Assembly: GCA_018304445.1 (NCBI GenBank)
Contig: JAGVWD010000056.1
Span: 1 to 5,158 of the forward strand
DNA length: 5,158 bases
Source of the DNA: Candidatus Iainarchaeum sp.
GTDB taxonomy: Archaea > Iainarchaeota > Iainarchaeia > Iainarchaeales > JAXPJC01
Direction: 5' to 3'
Shown: piece after piece, positions 1 to 5,158 of the stretch
Position numbering within the stretch: position 1 is the first letter of the stretch
Layout: every line of letters starts with the position of its first letter
Program-made: the position numbers and the translations under genes
Notes under the pieces: model-generated
Told to the model about the DNA's origin: nothing
The model's input: only the letters and a program-made list of their open reading frames with translations
Databases searched by the model: none

Positions 1-1146
1 GAGCCTTCCTTCTTTTGATGGAACGCCAATTTCTATTTCACGGTCAAATCTTCCTGGCCTTCGTAGTGCAGGGTCAAGCAGATTTGGAACATTTGTTGCT
101 GCAAGCACAACAACCTTTCCTCTTGATTTTAGCCCATCCATCAAAGCGAGCAATTGTGCAACGACTCGCCTTTCGACTTCTCCGTGGCTTTCTTCTCTTC
201 TTGAAGCAATTGCATCAATTTCGTCAATGAAAACTATTGAAGGGGCTTCCTTCTCTGCTTCCTCGAATTTCTTGCGTAAGTTCTGTTCCGACTGACCGTA
301 ATATTTGCTCATTATTTCTGGCCCGTTGATTAAAACAAAATGTGAATTGGTTTCGTTTGCGACTGCCTTTGCAAGCAAGGTCTTTCCTGTTCCAGGCGGG
401 CCGTGGAAAAGGACTCCTTTTGGCGGCTCGATTCCAAGCCTTTCAAAGATTTCAGGATGCTTTAGAGGAAGCTCGACCATTTCCCTTATTTTCGTTAATT
501 CATCATGAAGTCCGCCGACATCCTCATAAGTGACCTCAGGGACTTTTTCCTCGACTAACTCTGTTGCTTCTGGATTAAATGTCACTTCAGTAGTTTCTAT
601 GATTATTACTGCCTGCTTGGGTAGCGAGTCTACTACAACAAACTTCAAATCTCCAAGCCCGAAGCCTACAACCTCATCATCTAAAAGCTTGAAAAAATCA
701 TCAAAAGGGGTATGCAGCGAGCTTTTTCTTCTGGCTGGGCTGCCGAGCGACACAATATCTCCCTTGATTACTGCCCTTCCCTGCAGACCTTGCTTGAAAA
801 TCTCTGGGGAAGCACGAATCATGATTCCTTTTCTTGCAGGCGCAAGTGAAACTTTCTTTGCCGGCTTGACGTCTGCTTTTCTTACATTTACAATTTCTCC
901 AAGTCCTGAACGAGCATTTCTTCTGATTAGGCCGTCCATTCTGATTATATTATGGCCAATATCTGCAGGATACGCCCTGTCTACAACAGAAACTGTCTTT
1001 CTTTCGCCCTCTATTTCCACAACTTCTCCCGGGCGGACGCCGAGCAGATGCATGAACTGGGAGTCTATTCTTACAAGTCCTCTGTTAACATCATCTTGCA
1101 CTGCTTCTGCAATCTTAAGTTTTACCTCTTTTTTCTCTTCAGGCAT
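1..1146 (-). CDS. cdc48: CDC48/VAT AAA+ ATPase, N domain and most of D1 (3' end cut by window edge)
   Basis: Translating the minus strand from the ATG at 1146 gives 382 open codons to the edge. Residues 1-185 match the VAT/CDC48 N domain: a double-psi barrel half (to about 95, with [11 protein letters not shown]) and a second beta half. The D1 AAA+ module follows after the linker (VTYEDVGGL, 206-213). Visible motifs are Walker A GPPGTGKT (249-256), pore loop KYYG (281-284), Walker B FIDE (306-309), sensor-1 N352 in ATNVPN and arginine fingers R363/R366 in LRRPGRFD. The family forms cytosolic hexamers that thread and unfold proteins using ATP, often for the proteasome. The remaining D1 lid and D2 ring should lie left of the window. 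The usual ATNRP reads ATNVP here; otherwise D1 is canonical. A TATA box 30 bases upstream supports this start. The family call is near certain; D2 is inferred. Confidence 0.96.
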   Translation of the reverse strand, partial: MPEEKKEVKLKIAEAVQDDVNRGLVRIDSQFMHLLGVRPGEVVEIEGERKTVSVVDRAYPADIGHNIIRMDGLIRRNARSGLGEIVNVRKADVKPAKKVSLAPARKGIMIRASPEIFKQGLQGRAVIKGDIVSLGSPARRKSSLHTPFDDFFKLLDDEVVGFGLGDLKFVVVDSLPKQAVIIIETTEVTFNPEATELVEEKVPEVTYEDVGGLHDELTKIREMVELPLKHPEIFERLGIEPPKGVLFHGPPGTGKTLLAKAVANETNSHFVLINGPEIMSKYYGQSEQNLRKKFEEAEKEAPSIVFIDEIDAIASRREESHGEVERRVVAQLLALMDGLKSRGKVVVLAATNVPNLLDPALRRPGRFDREIEIGVPSKEGRL

Positions 1147-1167
1147 GATTTGGAAGTACCCCTGGTA

Positions 1168-1183
1168 TTAAATAAAGCTTTCG
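1168..1183 (-). promoter_or_regulatory. BRE/TATA promoter of cdc48, probably leaderless
   Basis: On the minus strand CGAAAG (1183-1178) is followed directly by CTTTATTTAA (1177-1168). The TTTATT core starts 30 bases before the ATG at 1146, so an archaeal start site about 26 bases from the box centre falls on the start codon. It lies in the 68-base gap after the upstream gene, so cdc48 can be transcribed on its own. Confidence 0.72.
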
Positions 1184-1214
1184 AACTCTTAGCTGGGTAC
1201 GAATTTAGGCAAAA

Positions 1215-1652
1215 TCAGCCTATGTAATCCTTTGTCTCGTGCTGTGACTCAGTAATTCGCGGGAGCTGGATAGGCGGAGGCAAATTCAGCTCTTTTGAAA
1301 GCAAAAGGGCCTCAACATTGCACCTCATCATTATGAGGTTTAGCACTTCAGTGAGTACATCTTGAGACAGCTTTTCTTTTTTCTTCCAGGCTGAAAGGAT
1401 ATCCTTGCATTTTTTTGCATCGGCTGAGTAAAGCAGCTCCCCAGCAAGCTCAATTGTTGCGATATTTGGAGAATATTGGGATGTGAATTGGAAGGTAAAG
1501 CGAATGCCGCTTTGCTTTGATTTTGGCCCAAAATTAAATTCGGCCTCTGTGATGTCCTTTATTGAAGCGTTATTGCTAATCTGGATTTTTCCAACAGGGG
1601 CGCTTAGACGCTCTGCGTTCATCTTAAGGAAGTTAAAGCCTAGTATTCCCAT
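1215..1652 (-). CDS. Conserved-looking archaeal soluble protein of unknown function
   Basis: This 145-residue protein has no signal peptide, membrane segment or obvious catalytic motif. The first half looks rich in beta strands (IRFTFQFTSQY at 50-60, then ATIELAGELLY at 65-75). Two helices follow (about 79-91 and 97-118), and the tail carries a proline-rich LPPPIQLPRI (124-133). I recall similar short unnamed proteins in DPANN-type archaea with the same ending, but I cannot name a family. The beta-rich half, long helix and LPP tail faintly recall SecB-like folds; that is speculation. I chose the ATG at 1652 rather than the one at 1712 because the longer version would run through the TATA box (1675-1683), and the core of that box sits exactly 30 bases before 1652. 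It lies upstream of cdc48 on the same strand, 68 bases away, but cdc48 has its own promoter. Confidence 0.8.
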   Translation of the reverse strand: MGILGFNFLKMNAERLSAPVGKIQISNNASIKDITEAEFNFGPKSKQSGIRFTFQFTSQYSPNIATIELAGELLYSADAKKCKDILSAWKKKEKLSQDVLTEVLNLIMMRCNVEALLLSKELNLPPPIQLPRITESQHETKDYIG

Positions 1653-1674
1653 TGCCAGAAAAAACGCCGGTTTG

Positions 1675-1689
1675 TTTATAAAACTTTGC
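1675..1689 (-). promoter_or_regulatory. BRE/TATA promoter of the 1215-1652 gene
   Basis: Read on the minus strand, GCAAAG (1689-1684) precedes TTTTATAAA (1683-1675). TTTATA begins 30 bases before the ATG at 1652, predicting a leaderless transcript and deciding that start over the ATG at 1712. It stands back to back with the promoter of the plus-strand gene at 1727. Confidence 0.72.
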
Positions 1690-1690
1690 T

Positions 1691-1704
1691 CGGAAAATTT
1701 AAAA
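1691..1704 (+). promoter_or_regulatory. BRE/TATA promoter of the 1727-2278 membrane protein gene
   Basis: CGGAAAA (1691-1697) followed by TTTAAAA (1698-1704) sits 29 bases before the ATG at 1727, again predicting a start of transcription at the start codon. Its BRE is one base from the BRE of the divergent minus-strand promoter. No Shine-Dalgarno-like sequence precedes 1727. Confidence 0.65.
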
Positions 1705-1726
1705 CACGGCACAGTTTTTCCTTCAT

Positions 1727-2278
1727 ATGGCTGAGTTTCTCAAAAATGCGCGAAACAACTACAAGAAACTCATAGTTGCCCTTGCGGCAGTACTAGCGAT
1801 ATATCTTTTGTTTACTGGAGTCAGGGTAATAGTAGTAATATTAGCGATGATTGTAATTGGAGCAGGTTCGACCTTTTACCAGATTTTTTTCAGGTCCCCG
1901 ATAAATTTTGAACTCATAAAATTCGTAACTATACTTTGCTCGGTTGTTTTTGGCCCGGTGCCTGCAATTATAGTTGGGATAATCTCAAACTTTATTGGAA
2001 AAATGATGACCGGAAAACTGGAAGCTGATTTTATTGCCTCAATTATTGCACTTGTAGCAATTTCGATCCTTGCAAGCGCATTTAAGGGAGTAGATATTGT
2101 ATTATTGGGAATAATTCTTGTTGTAGTTTATCATCTGATTATTTTCCCAATTGTGCTTTCGCTTGGAGGAAATATTGGGTATGGCGTAATTTATTCAGGA
2201 AGCAACATAATATTTAATATTGCAACTTTTAACTTGCTTGCGAGACCCGTTCTGTGGATACTGCAGAACGCAGTTTGA
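1727..2278 (+). CDS. Multi-pass membrane protein, possibly ECF-transporter S-component-like fold
   Basis: The 183 residues are almost entirely hydrophobic, with a short basic N terminus (KNARNNYKK, 6-14) suggesting an inside orientation. Likely membrane segments are near 15-30, 33-50, 62-78, 79-92, 102-118, 122-142 and 154-175, so six or seven in all. The central stretch VVFGPVPAIIVGIISNFIG (73-91), in which a glycine-proline helix turn leads into a GxxxN-containing helix, resembles the GPxxGxxxG helix of ECF S components (vitamin-uptake subunits) and related small integral membrane proteins. No ATPase or T component is nearby, so a transport role is only inferred. No catalytic residue pattern stands out. 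It has its own leaderless promoter and ends 2 bases before the dys promoter. It could equally be an unnamed archaeal membrane family; the coding call is firm, the function weak. Confidence 0.85.
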   Translation: MAEFLKNARNNYKKLIVALAAVLAIYLLFTGVRVIVVILAMIVIGAGSTFYQIFFRSPINFELIKFVTILCSVVFGPVPAIIVGIISNFIGKMMTGKLEADFIASIIALVAISILASAFKGVDIVLLGIILVVVYHLIIFPIVLSLGGNIGYGVIYSGSNIIFNIATFNLLARPVLWILQNAV

Positions 2279-2280
2279 TT

Positions 2281-2296
2281 GGAAAACAATTTATAC
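2281..2296 (+). promoter_or_regulatory. BRE/TATA promoter of the dys-EamA-tatD unit
   Basis: GGAAAAC (2281-2287) precedes AATTTATAC, whose TTTATA core (2290-2295) starts 29 bases before the ATG at 2319. The promoter begins 2 bases after the stop codon of the preceding gene. An AGGA at 2309-2312 lies 6 bases before the ATG and could act as an SD only if transcription started further upstream than predicted. Confidence 0.68.
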
Positions 2297-2318
2297 GCTC
2301 TATTGAACAGGAATTACA

Positions 2319-3254
2319 ATGAAAAGAATAAGTCTGCAACCAGTACATCATATTTTGGCCACTAAAGAAATGACTGTGAACCAGCTGCTTTCCCAAATGA
2401 CAAAGACAGGCGTCATGGGTGCAGGCAGGCTTGGAAGGGCAGCCGATATTTATGAAATGATGCTAAAAGACAAGGAGTGCACAAAATTCTTCGGGCTTGC
2501 CGGAGCAATGGTTCCAGGCGGAATGAAGCAGATAATAATAGACATGATTAATGATGGCTGGATTGATGTTCTTGTTACAACAGGGGCGAACCTTACTCAT
2601 GACCTTGGAGAGGCATTGGGCTACAGGCATTATCATAGCCAAGAAAAGATTTCAGATGCAGAATTGCACAAGCAAAGACTCGATAGGATGTTTGATTCAT
2701 ACATGCCTGATGAAATTTATGAAGGACTTGAAGATTTTTTCACAAAAATTTTGCCAAAGCTTCCAAAAGAAAGAATGGGAATAAGCAGATTTCTGAGAGA
2801 AATTGCACCTCAAATTCCAACAAAGCATCCTTCGATTTTAAGAGCGTGCTATGAGAAAAATATTCCAATCTATTGCCCGGCACTTGCAGATTCTGGAATC
2901 GGACTCCAGATATGGAATTATATCCAAAGGCATAATCTCGATGTTTTAGCTTTTGAGGATTTGAAAGAAATGCTTGATATTGCATGGACTGCAAAGAAAG
3001 CAGGCATTTTTTATGTCGGCGGGGGAGTTCCCAAAAATTACATACAGCAAGCATTACAGCTTTCAAAGGGAGCAACATATGCAATTCAGATTACGATGGA
3101 CAGGCCGGAACCCGGCGGAAGCTCAGGCGCAGAGTTGCAAGAGGGGATAAGCTGGGGAAAACTAAAAGAGGATGCGCATTTTGTAAATTTAATCTGCGAT
3201 ACGACAATTGCGCTTCCCTTGATTAGGGCGGCAGTGATGGACAGGATGAAATGA
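2319..3254 (+). CDS. dys: Deoxyhypusine synthase family protein
   Basis: This 311-residue cytosolic enzyme belongs to the deoxyhypusine synthase family (Pfam DS), which uses NAD and spermidine to transfer a 4-aminobutyl group to one lysine of translation factor aIF5A. Length is normal for archaeal members. The catalytic lysine is K281 in the invariant SWGK (278-281). Nucleotide-binding signatures are VTTGANLTHDLG (86-97), the GGG turn (234-236) in VGGGVPKN, and GGSSGA (266-271). E275 and W279 match human E323 and W327. However, positions equivalent to human D243, H288 and D316, which contact spermidine, are L196, N240 and S268. This marks the DHS-like branch seen in archaea and bacteria, so another amine substrate (for example in homospermidine-type chemistry) is possible. 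The gene leads an operon: the EamA gene starts inside its stop codon (ATGA). No aIF5A gene is in the window. The family is certain, the exact reaction less so. Confidence 0.93.
   Translation: MKRISLQPVHHILATKEMTVNQLLSQMTKTGVMGAGRLGRAADIYEMMLKDKECTKFFGLAGAMVPGGMKQIIIDMINDGWIDVLVTTGANLTHDLGEALGYRHYHSQEKISDAELHKQRLDRMFDSYMPDEIYEGLEDFFTKILPKLPKERMGISRFLREIAPQIPTKHPSILRACYEKNIPIYCPALADSGIGLQIWNYIQRHNLDVLAFEDLKEMLDIAWTAKKAGIFYVGGGVPKNYIQQALQLSKGATYAIQITMDRPEPGGSSGAELQEGISWGKLKEDAHFVNLICDTTIALPLIRAAVMDRMK
3243..3249 (+). promoter_or_regulatory. SD-like sequence for the EamA gene
   Basis: AGGATGA ends one base before the ATG at 3251 and resembles the archaeal GGAGGTGAT consensus with an extra base. 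The ATG overlaps the TGA of dys in ATGA, so translational coupling alone may be enough. It is weak on its own. Confidence 0.35.
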
Positions 3255-4099
3255 TTAGCCTTGGGATTATTTTTGCAATCGGATCATTAATTTGCTGGGG
3301 CACTGCAGATTATGTCCAAAAACTAATTTTTGGAAAAATAAACGTAAAGCAGCTTCTTTTCTGGAGCGCGCCGCTAAATATAATCATAACTGCCGCCTTT
3401 TTCCCATTTTTCTGGGAGCCGACATCATTTCCTTTGAGCAGCATAATATTTGCTATTGTAACTGGAATTCTCAATGGGCTTGGATTGATATTTTTCCTTA
3501 CTGCACTTTCAAAAGATAAACTTTCCCTTGTCACTTCAATTGGTTCGGCATATCCAGTCATTACAATTATTCTTGGCATAATCATTCTAAGGGAAAATTT
3601 AAGCTCAATTGAAGGAATAGGAATTGCTATAGTAATGATAGGGGTTATTGCAGCCGGGTTTGTACACACAGGGAAAAAATTCCAGCTGACCTCGAGCATG
3701 ACGATATTATTGTTTTCAGAATTGTTCTGGGGATTCGGCTTTTTTTTCTATAAACTGTCTCTTCCGGGGCTTGGATGGTATGCAGCAACCCTGATAAATA
3801 CCGTAGCGTTAGCAGCCGTAATGGTTCCTTTTGCATATATTAAAGGAGATGGCCATGCCGCAATAAAAAATAATTTACTTGCTCCGATAGTATTTTCAAT
3901 TTTCCTTGCAGTTGGAGGAACATTGCTTTATGCATTTGGAATCTCAATTGAAAGGACATCTATTGTTACCCCAATATCGGCAATGTTTCCGCTTGTTGCA
4001 ATTGTTCTTGGCTATTTTTTCCTTAAAGAAAAACTACAGCTGCATCAATATCTTGGAATTGCATCAGTATTAATCGGAATAGTACTTGTTTCGGTGTAA
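3251..4099 (+). CDS. EamA/DMT-superfamily transporter, ten membrane helices
   Basis: The 282 residues form the classic two-repeat EamA architecture (five helices each) of drug/metabolite transporters in the cytoplasmic membrane. Repeat 1 starts with SLICWGTADYVQKL (12-25) and ends with LRENLSSIEGIGIAIVMIGV (113-132). Repeat 2 starts near LLFSELFWGFGFFFYKL (153-169) and ends with LKEKLQLHQYLGIASVLIG (258-276). The acidic residue after helix 4 of each repeat (E115, E260) followed by an aligned last helix is the family hallmark. Length is typical. Substrates in this family range from amino acids and nucleotide sugars to drugs and cannot be read from sequence. The gene overlaps dys by 4 bases and lies 1 base before the tatD gene, so all three are probably cotranscribed; the link with a polyamine-using enzyme is suggestive only. 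A run of eight T at 3740-3747 encodes part of FGFFFY. Confidence 0.92.
   Translation: MISLGIIFAIGSLICWGTADYVQKLIFGKINVKQLLFWSAPLNIIITAAFFPFFWEPTSFPLSSIIFAIVTGILNGLGLIFFLTALSKDKLSLVTSIGSAYPVITIILGIIILRENLSSIEGIGIAIVMIGVIAAGFVHTGKKFQLTSSMTILLFSELFWGFGFFFYKLSLPGLGWYAATLINTVALAAVMVPFAYIKGDGHAAIKNNLLAPIVFSIFLAVGGTLLYAFGISIERTSIVTPISAMFPLVAIVLGYFFLKEKLQLHQYLGIASVLIGIVLVSV
4093..4096 (+). promoter_or_regulatory. SD-like GGTG for the tatD gene
   Basis: GGTG lies 4 bases before the ATG at 4101 and matches the core of the archaeal GGAGGTGAT consensus. It falls in the last codons of the EamA gene. No TATA box is visible at the usual distance, so the gene is read from the upstream operon and this site favours 4101 as the start. 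Confidence 0.45.
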
Positions 4100-4100
4100 A

Positions 4101-4832
4101 ATGCTAGTCGATGTGCATGCGCATTTGGATGACAAATGGTTCTCGGAAGACCTTGATGAAGTAATTGAAAGGGCGGAGAAGGCTGGAATAATAGCAATCA
4201 TCCAAAACAGCCTCAACCATAAAACAAACGAGGTAAGTCTTTCGCTTTCAAAAAAATACAAGATCATTCGGCCAGCATTTGGGATATATCCTTCTGAAAT
4301 AAATGAGGATGTTGAAAAAGTGTGCGAGTTCATAAGACAGCATAAAAAAGAGGTTGCATCAATTGGGGAAGTTGGATTGGATGGCACTTACCCGGATATG
4401 GATGGGCAAAAGAAAGTATTTTCAGCCATGATTGCAATTGCAAAAGAGCTGGACAAGCCAATTTCAGTTCATAGCCGGAAGGCAGAGCAGGAAACATTAT
4501 ATGAGCTTGAAAAGCAGGATGCGCACAAGGTTCATCTGCACTGCTTTATAGGAAGCATGGCTTTGGTAAAACAGGCAGTAAAGCTAGGATATAGCTTTTC
4601 AATACCGTTAACTATTCTCAAAAGCTCTCATTTCCAGGAAATGGCGAAAATAATACCGACAACTCAGCTTTTGACAGAGACAGACTCCCCTTATCTCGGC
4701 ATTGAAAGGGGAAAAAGAAATGAGCCTTCAAATATACCTCTAATTGTGAAAAAAATGGCTGAAATAAAGGGGCTTGAGCTAGAGGAAATGCAGAAAATCC
4801 TGTTCATCAACTACAAAAGGCTATTCGGCTAG
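4101..4832 (+). CDS. tatD: TatD-family metal-dependent hydrolase (putative 3'-5' DNase)
   Basis: The 243-residue protein is a TIM-barrel amidohydrolase-fold enzyme of the TatD family, known for metal-dependent exonuclease activity on DNA and RNA. All metal ligands are visible: VDVHAHLD (H6, H8), IGEVGLD (E90), SVHSR (H124), LHCFIG (H147) and TETDSPYL (D195), followed by the GKRNEPSNIP signature (204-213) and the closing NYKRLFG. Length is close to the typical 250-260. Family members usually read GIHP or GVHP; here it is GIYP (Y63), a substitution at an active-site-lining but non-ligand position. SFSIP (165-169) is also typical of archaeal relatives. I chose the ATG at 4101 because the protein then starts MLVDVHAH as in relatives; an upstream TTG at 4086 would add five unrelated residues and overlap the EamA gene. 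It is the last gene of the dys-EamA-tatD unit. Nucleic-acid repair is a family-based inference. Confidence 0.93.
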   Translation: MLVDVHAHLDDKWFSEDLDEVIERAEKAGIIAIIQNSLNHKTNEVSLSLSKKYKIIRPAFGIYPSEINEDVEKVCEFIRQHKKEVASIGEVGLDGTYPDMDGQKKVFSAMIAIAKELDKPISVHSRKAEQETLYELEKQDAHKVHLHCFIGSMALVKQAVKLGYSFSIPLTILKSSHFQEMAKIIPTTQLLTETDSPYLGIERGKRNEPSNIPLIVKKMAEIKGLELEEMQKILFINYKRLFG

Positions 4833-4836
4833 CCTT

Positions 4837-4850
4837 CGAAACATTTATAA
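4837..4850 (+). promoter_or_regulatory. BRE/TATA promoter of the 4875 gene
   Basis: CGAAAC (4837-4842) is followed by ATTTATAA, whose TTTATAA core starts at 4844, 31 bases before the ATG at 4875. This is one of the clearest archaeal promoters in the window and predicts a leaderless mRNA. It begins 4 bases after the tatD stop codon. Confidence 0.75.
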
Positions 4851-4874
4851 GGTTATTAGGCTGTATTTAAACGA

Positions 4875-5158
4875 ATGGCTTCCTCGTTCCGTGAAGCTCT
4901 TGGCTTCCTAGACAATATAGGAGTTTATGACGTAGTCCTGCCTTTCATTCTGGTTTTTGTGATTGTATTTGCAATCCTTGAGAAGACAAGGGTTTTTGGC
5001 GTCTATACCTACCCTGATGGCAAGGAATACCCAAAAAAGAATCTTGATTCAATGGTTGCCTTTTGCATCGCCTTTTTTGTAATTGCATCATCGCAGCTTG
5101 TGGAAGCTATAACAAAAATTTCAGCAAACATGGTAATAATTCTCATGGCAACAGTCTT
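4875..5158 (+). CDS. Membrane protein of unknown function, N-terminal part (cut by right edge)
   Basis: From the ATG at 4875 the frame stays open for 94 codons to the edge. A short amphipathic start (SSFREALGFLDNIGVYDV, 3-20) leads into a membrane segment around 19-36 (LPFILVFVIVFAILEKT). A polar loop with YTYPDGKEYPKK (44-55) follows, then a second segment near 60-76 and the start of a third from about 84. The layout, with the pattern LD.IGVYDVVLPF.L.F.I.FAILEKT, resembles a membrane protein family I recall as recurring, unnamed, in DPANN-type genomes; I cannot assign a function. The polar loop between the first two segments could be on either side of the membrane. A strong BRE/TATA promoter 31 bases upstream supports the start and separate transcription from tatD. 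The missing C-terminal part limits any further call. Confidence 0.85.
   Translation, partial: MASSFREALGFLDNIGVYDVVLPFILVFVIVFAILEKTRVFGVYTYPDGKEYPKKNLDSMVAFCIAFFVIASSQLVEAITKISANMVIILMATV

Noticed and set aside
530..1171. Long plus-strand open frame of about 213 codons opposite cdc48
   Set aside because: It is antisense to a firmly identified AAA+ gene, is rich in serine and threonine as expected of a codon-usage shadow, and has no promoter or recognisable domain.
1206..1222. Inverted repeat TAGGC / GCCTA spanning the stop of the unknown gene, a possible terminator
   Set aside because: The stem is only 5 bp with a 7-base loop and no T-run follows on the minus strand; this is expected by chance.
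1653..1712. Extended start (ATG at 1712) for the unknown minus-strand gene
   Set aside because: The extra 20 codons would cover the TATA box at 1675-1683; the ATG at 1652 sits at the right distance from that box and fits the expected N terminus.
2740..3084. Minus-strand open frame of 114 codons inside dys
   Set aside because: It lies entirely within a well-supported coding gene in the opposite direction and shows no domain or promoter.
3740..3747. Run of eight T as an internal transcription terminator in the EamA gene
   Set aside because: It encodes part of FGFFFY in a membrane helix, and tatD downstream depends on read-through.
4086..4100. TTG start for tatD five codons upstream
   Set aside because: It overlaps the EamA gene, adds residues not seen in the family, and the ATG at 4101 has a GGTG just upstream.
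1..5158. CRISPR array, tRNA, rRNA, insertion sequence, toxin-antitoxin or defence genes
   Set aside because: I read both strands and saw no spaced direct repeats, no tRNA-like fold signature, no transposase motif and no room between genes for such elements.

Overview
The window looks like a compact archaeal genome, most likely a DPANN or another small-genome lineage. The evidence is a VAT-type CDC48 ATPase, a deoxyhypusine synthase, an archaeal-style TatD hydrolase, BRE/TATA promoters, and genes packed with gaps of about 0 to 75 bases (over 95% coding). The lineage is inferred from gene content and memory of similar proteins, not from a phylogeny.

Layout: bases 1-1146 (minus strand) hold the first 382 codons of a CDC48/VAT AAA+ unfoldase, which runs off the left edge. 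Upstream of it on the same strand is a 145-residue soluble protein of unknown function (1215-1652). A 74-base divergent promoter region (1653-1726) follows. The plus strand then carries a 183-residue multi-pass membrane protein (1727-2278), a deoxyhypusine synthase family gene (2319-3254), an EamA/DMT transporter overlapping it by 4 bases (3251-4099), a TatD metallohydrolase 1 base later (4101-4832), and the start of a conserved-looking membrane protein (4875 to the right edge).

Regulation: five transcription units each have a BRE-like purine element and a TATA box whose TTTA/TTTAW core starts 29-31 bases before the ATG. With the usual archaeal spacing this puts transcription start at or next to the start codon, so these mRNAs should be leaderless. 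The two genes inside the dys-EamA-tatD unit lack such boxes and instead have GGTG/AGGATGA-like sequences just upstream, suggesting SD-assisted or coupled initiation.

The genes serve protein unfolding, translation-factor modification, small-molecule transport and nucleic-acid or metal-dependent hydrolysis. I do not see a defence system, mobile element, CRISPR array, tRNA or rRNA. The points most worth a second look are the altered substrate pocket of the deoxyhypusine synthase homologue, the abutting divergent promoters, and the unassigned proteins at 1215-1652, 1727-2278 and 4875-5158. There is no gene-free stretch longer than 75 bases.
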